Origin: Augochlora pura | Lineage: Eukaryota > Arthropoda > Insecta > Hymenoptera > Halictidae | Reading direction: 5' to 3' | Assembly (NCBI RefSeq): GCF_028453695.1 | Contig: NC_135772.1 | Span: 5,642,001-5,706,000 of the forward strand | Length of the DNA stretch: 64,000 bases | Part shown: positions 60,891 through 64,000 of the stretch, piece by piece | Numbering within the stretch: position 1 is the stretch's first letter | How the letters are laid out: each line of letters starts with the position of its first letter | Translations under genes and position numbers: made by a program | The notes under the pieces: generated by a model | Databases searched by the model: none | What the model saw: only the letters and a program-made list of their open reading frames with translations | What the model was told of the DNA's origin: nothing

Positions 60891-61200
60891 ACTCTAAATA
60901 AAAACATACTCTACTATAGAGTCGAAGACTCGTTACTGTATACGTATATCCAACTCAGTCAGTGTTAATAGGTGCGCGCTTCAGAAGCTGGGCTAAAGAA
61001 GTAGGAACTTAATGCTAGAAAAAAACTACAGATTCTTCATTCTTCAATGGTTAAGATTCCGAAGATACTTTAGTGGATACTTACTGAATATACCTTTTAA
61101 TTTATGTGTATCCTGGTAAATATAATGTTATTTTGATAAGGCGAACTAAGGAAAATTATTTTCAATTTAAATAATAAATATTTCTTAAATCTAATGTCTG
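60891..61200. other. Intergenic, AT-rich
   Basis: Nothing recognised. Confidence 0.5.
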
Positions 61201-63000
61201 GATGTTCAGTGTTATGGGTGAAGGACCTTCTGGCGCAAGTGCCTACGACCCTGAGATTAGTTAAGGCGGTCGCACGGACGGCGGCGCATACATCGGATTC
61301 CCAAAGCGACACGAGGCCCGCTCGTACGCGTTTCTACGACGCGTCTATCGTCCGTGATCCGTGGTCAAGTTAGCGGTTGGTTGCGATCAGTTGTGATCAT
61401 GATGGGGATCAGTACCAGCTGACTCGTTCGTCGGGAGGTCGGAGCACGTTGCGTTCACGTCGCGTCTCTGAAACGTACCCTATCGTGTTTCCGTCGCCGG
61501 TGGCTATCGACCAGTAATCGGTGTACGAGTTCGTGCTAGTTAGAAACACTCGTCTATCGTGAGCCGTTGAAATAATCGGGAGAGCTCTTGGTACAGCTTT
61601 TGAGCGCACGCTATACACGATGGAATGCGCGGCAGTGACGAGGATTGTGACGATGTTTTGAAGGGACACGTTTACCCACGTGGAACGCGGTGCCAGTTTC
61701 CTTGGTGACTCGGCGGGGCCTTGGGCATGCAAGCAAACGTAAGAAGAGAAGCAAATTGCTAGACCGATCGGAAAAGAAAACGTTGACATCCTTTTCTTCC
61801 TTGCTGTAAACAGAGGAGAGGAGGACACTTGACCACGGCGATGCGCGCGCGCGTGTGCTCGTATCCGTGTGAGTGTACGTCTGGGTAGAGAGTGGAGGGA
61901 GAGGGATAAAGAGTTTAGAAAAGACGGAGCGAGACGGAACACAAACGTAACGGAAGAAGGGACAAGGAGAAAGAGAGGGAGGGAGAGGGAAAGGCGGTAC
62001 AGAAGGAAGAGAAAGAATAAAGACGCCCGGCCGAGTGTGTCTCTCTGTTGTGTTTGATCGTGAAAACACGTGGGGTGCGACGCGGGAGAGGGTACCTCCC
62101 CCCGAGTATTTAACGAACTTTCCTTCAATAACGGCAGGACGAGACAAACAGTATATCCCCTAATCTTGACGATCGATCGTTTTTTGTCGAACGAGGAGAC
62201 CAAGTTGCACGGTAAAGATACGTCAGGGAAACAGTGTCTGGACGTCATCCTGTCACGCAGGAATATGCGCGAACGGTAAAACATGCTGCGCATATACTGC
62301 AGCTAGGTGTGTTTTGTCTCTGTGCACGTGTGCATGTGCGTGTCGGCGAGTTGTCTCACTATGCGGCGGTGGTAGTGCGTGAACGCGTCGGATTCGTACA
62401 CCAAAAGGTCGGGCCGAAGTTCTCAATGCAAAACGGGTCGCTTGATACGCGTCGCGACGCAATAAGGCGCAACCAAGAAACGGTCGTTTTAGCCTGCAGC
62501 GTGTTTGTCTCTGACGCGACGCTTTTACCCTCTTGCTGTGCCTCCGGCGCGTGACGTAATCCATTCAACCGCTTACTACGCAATACGGGACACGGCCGAC
62601 AATGTTTGTGTCTCTTTTCCACTGTCGTCGAACTCTGTACCCTCGTCCTTTTCTAGTCTAGCCCCGTTTGTCTCGCTCGATCCTGAGCCGCTCACGCGCC
62701 GTCACCAACATCAACCCTTCTTTTCCTCGACCCCGCTGATAATGGCGACGCGAGACACTCTCCTACGACGTTATTATTGTTGTCCTGTGAACGCGTGCGA
62801 ACAACCTTCTCTCGTCTTTTCGATCGCACGACACCGATTTCCTTTGTCTCCTGTCTCGGTCGCCGCACCATCACCGCCTCGAAAGAGCGGCACTTAGTGG
62901 CCGGAATTAAAAACATCTTCGTATCGACTTTTTTTTCGATAGACCATGTACGTGTATGCGTGCGGTGAACCCTCGGGCGGGCGCATCTTCTTTTCGTAAC
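61200..63000 (+). promoter_or_regulatory. CpG-rich block, probable promoter and first exon of an off-window gene
   Basis: A sharp rise in GC and CpG over 1.8 kb in otherwise AT-rich DNA. An insect initiator-like ATCAGTTGTG is at about 61386-61395, and a good donor context (CAAAC then GTAAGAAG, about 61739) would give a non-coding first exon of about 350 bp. Purine-rich and CA/GT-rich runs follow, such as AAAGAGAGGGAGGGAGAGGG at about 61970. Long frames on both strands (one of 294 codons on -) have biased low-complexity composition and no domain. Strand and gene identity are inference. Confidence 0.35.
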
Positions 63001-64000
63001 ACATGGTGTTGTGCTTCGTTTTTTTTGGCAGGGGATACCTGAAGTTGCGTCGCAAGTGTGAACTAGTAAGAGTGGATTTTCTTGTAAAAGTAGTTTGGTT
63101 ATTTTGTTGTAATTGCACTGCGGGTCATTAAACGATTAGGAGAATCTGCGGAAGTGGGAATTGTTTTGCGGGAAAGGATTTGGTTTACAAATGATTGCAT
63201 TTGATTTTATTTATAAAACTTTGCTCGAAGACTGCTGCGCTTGCCTCTGTACATATAAGGCAACAAATTTGTATGCATTAATACTCTAATTGGAGAATTG
63301 TTCATTCTTATATAAAAAAGTTTCTTGCTAGCGTTTATTTTTTAAATTCGGGCTTGGTCCAATTTTTTTCCTTCAGGAAATGATTAATTTTTTCAAAGGT
63401 ACTTTTGTGTAATTTAGTAACTATGAAAATTTGCGAATAATGAAAATATTTAGTTCATCAAAATTTTTACAAAATTATTCCCTGCTTACTTTTGATTTCA
63501 TCCATTTTATTGTCATTAGCTACTCAGAATTTTTTGTCTTTTTCGCTTTTACAATATACATAAATATTGTATAGAGCATGACCGTACCCAGCAACTGACA
63601 CAACTTAATTTTCAAAAATTCCATCCCGGACGCGTTAATCAGAATATTATGAAACATCGGCGACGTGTTGAGCTTAATTATGTTATTAGGCAACATTGTG
63701 TGCTGCTCAAATTTATTCTAAAAGAATTGAAATTATCCTTCGAAAACGCGATTATTTTAAAGTTTTATTTGTTAATTCGTAGACTTCGAAAGTAATAGAT
63801 AATTTTGCAAGCAAACATTATTTGAATAATAAGAAAGTAATTACAAACAAAATTATAAGCCGCCAAAATTCATATCTTTTTAAAAAAATCTGATAACTTG
63901 TATGTTTTATCTTTCATTATATAGTTAGTAAATACATTGTAACTCCTTTACTACATTTATTATGAAACCTATTTTATAATAGTTAAATTACTTCGATTTT
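63001..64000. other. AT-rich, no gene seen
   Basis: Composition falls back to AT-rich. If the CpG block is a first exon on +, this would be its first intron. No feature recognised. Confidence 0.5.

Noticed and set aside
61409..62293. 294-codon open frame on the - strand
   Set aside because: It lies in GC-rich, CpG-rich DNA where stops are rare. The product is low-complexity (Leu/Ser/Phe runs, RAHARAHRR) with no domain, and an overlapping 178-codon frame exists in another phase.
1..64000. tRNA, rRNA and CRISPR search by eye
   Set aside because: I found no B-box-type GGTTCGAATCC, no rRNA-like sequence and no regularly spaced repeat array. CRISPR is not expected in an insect genome.

Overview
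The window is insect nuclear DNA: AT-rich, with widely spaced multi-exon genes with GT-AG introns and many transposable elements. The gene content (a ciliary-type opsin of the pteropsin class, an insect UDP-glycosyltransferase, a 20S proteasome alpha subunit), a mariner-type foldback element and several piggyBac-like TTAA elements fit a hymenopteran (bee, ant or wasp). That placement is an inference; nothing here fixes the species.

Layout. 1-3.5 kb: AT-rich intergenic DNA. 3.55-4.74 kb: PSMA3, proteasome alpha subunit, four coding exons, + strand, 254 aa. 4.8-10.5 kb: intergenic, with a 585-bp foldback element (6991-7575). 10.5-26.7 kb: a transposon nest. A full-length I-clade non-LTR element (10552-21914, 11-bp target duplication) is split by three solo LTRs of different families. 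One of those LTRs is itself split by a full-length Jockey-clade element with a 24-bp target duplication. Downstream lie a piggyBac-like MITE, a fourth solo LTR, a small foldback MITE and an internally deleted Ty3/gypsy relic.

27.3-41.0 kb: a six-exon pteropsin gene on the - strand (349 aa), whose introns hold at least four non-autonomous DNA elements and one possible small nested gene on the + strand. 41.2-53 kb: intergenic DNA with a mariner remnant, a deleted Tc1-like copy, two MITEs and some CpG-rich blocks. 53.66-58.27 kb: a seven-exon UDP-glycosyltransferase on the + strand (519 aa) with signal peptide, C-terminal membrane anchor and KKxx tail. 58.3-64 kb: intergenic DNA with a second large foldback element (about 60.34-60.89 kb) and a 1.8-kb CpG-rich block (61.2-63.0 kb) that looks like the promoter and first exon of a gene outside the window.

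The three host genes have unrelated jobs (protein turnover, light sensing, glycosylation of small lipophilic molecules) and show no sign of being a functional cluster. The most informative structure is the nested transposon array, whose insertion order can be read from intact target duplications. All four insertions whose strand can be inferred inside the I element run antisense to it.
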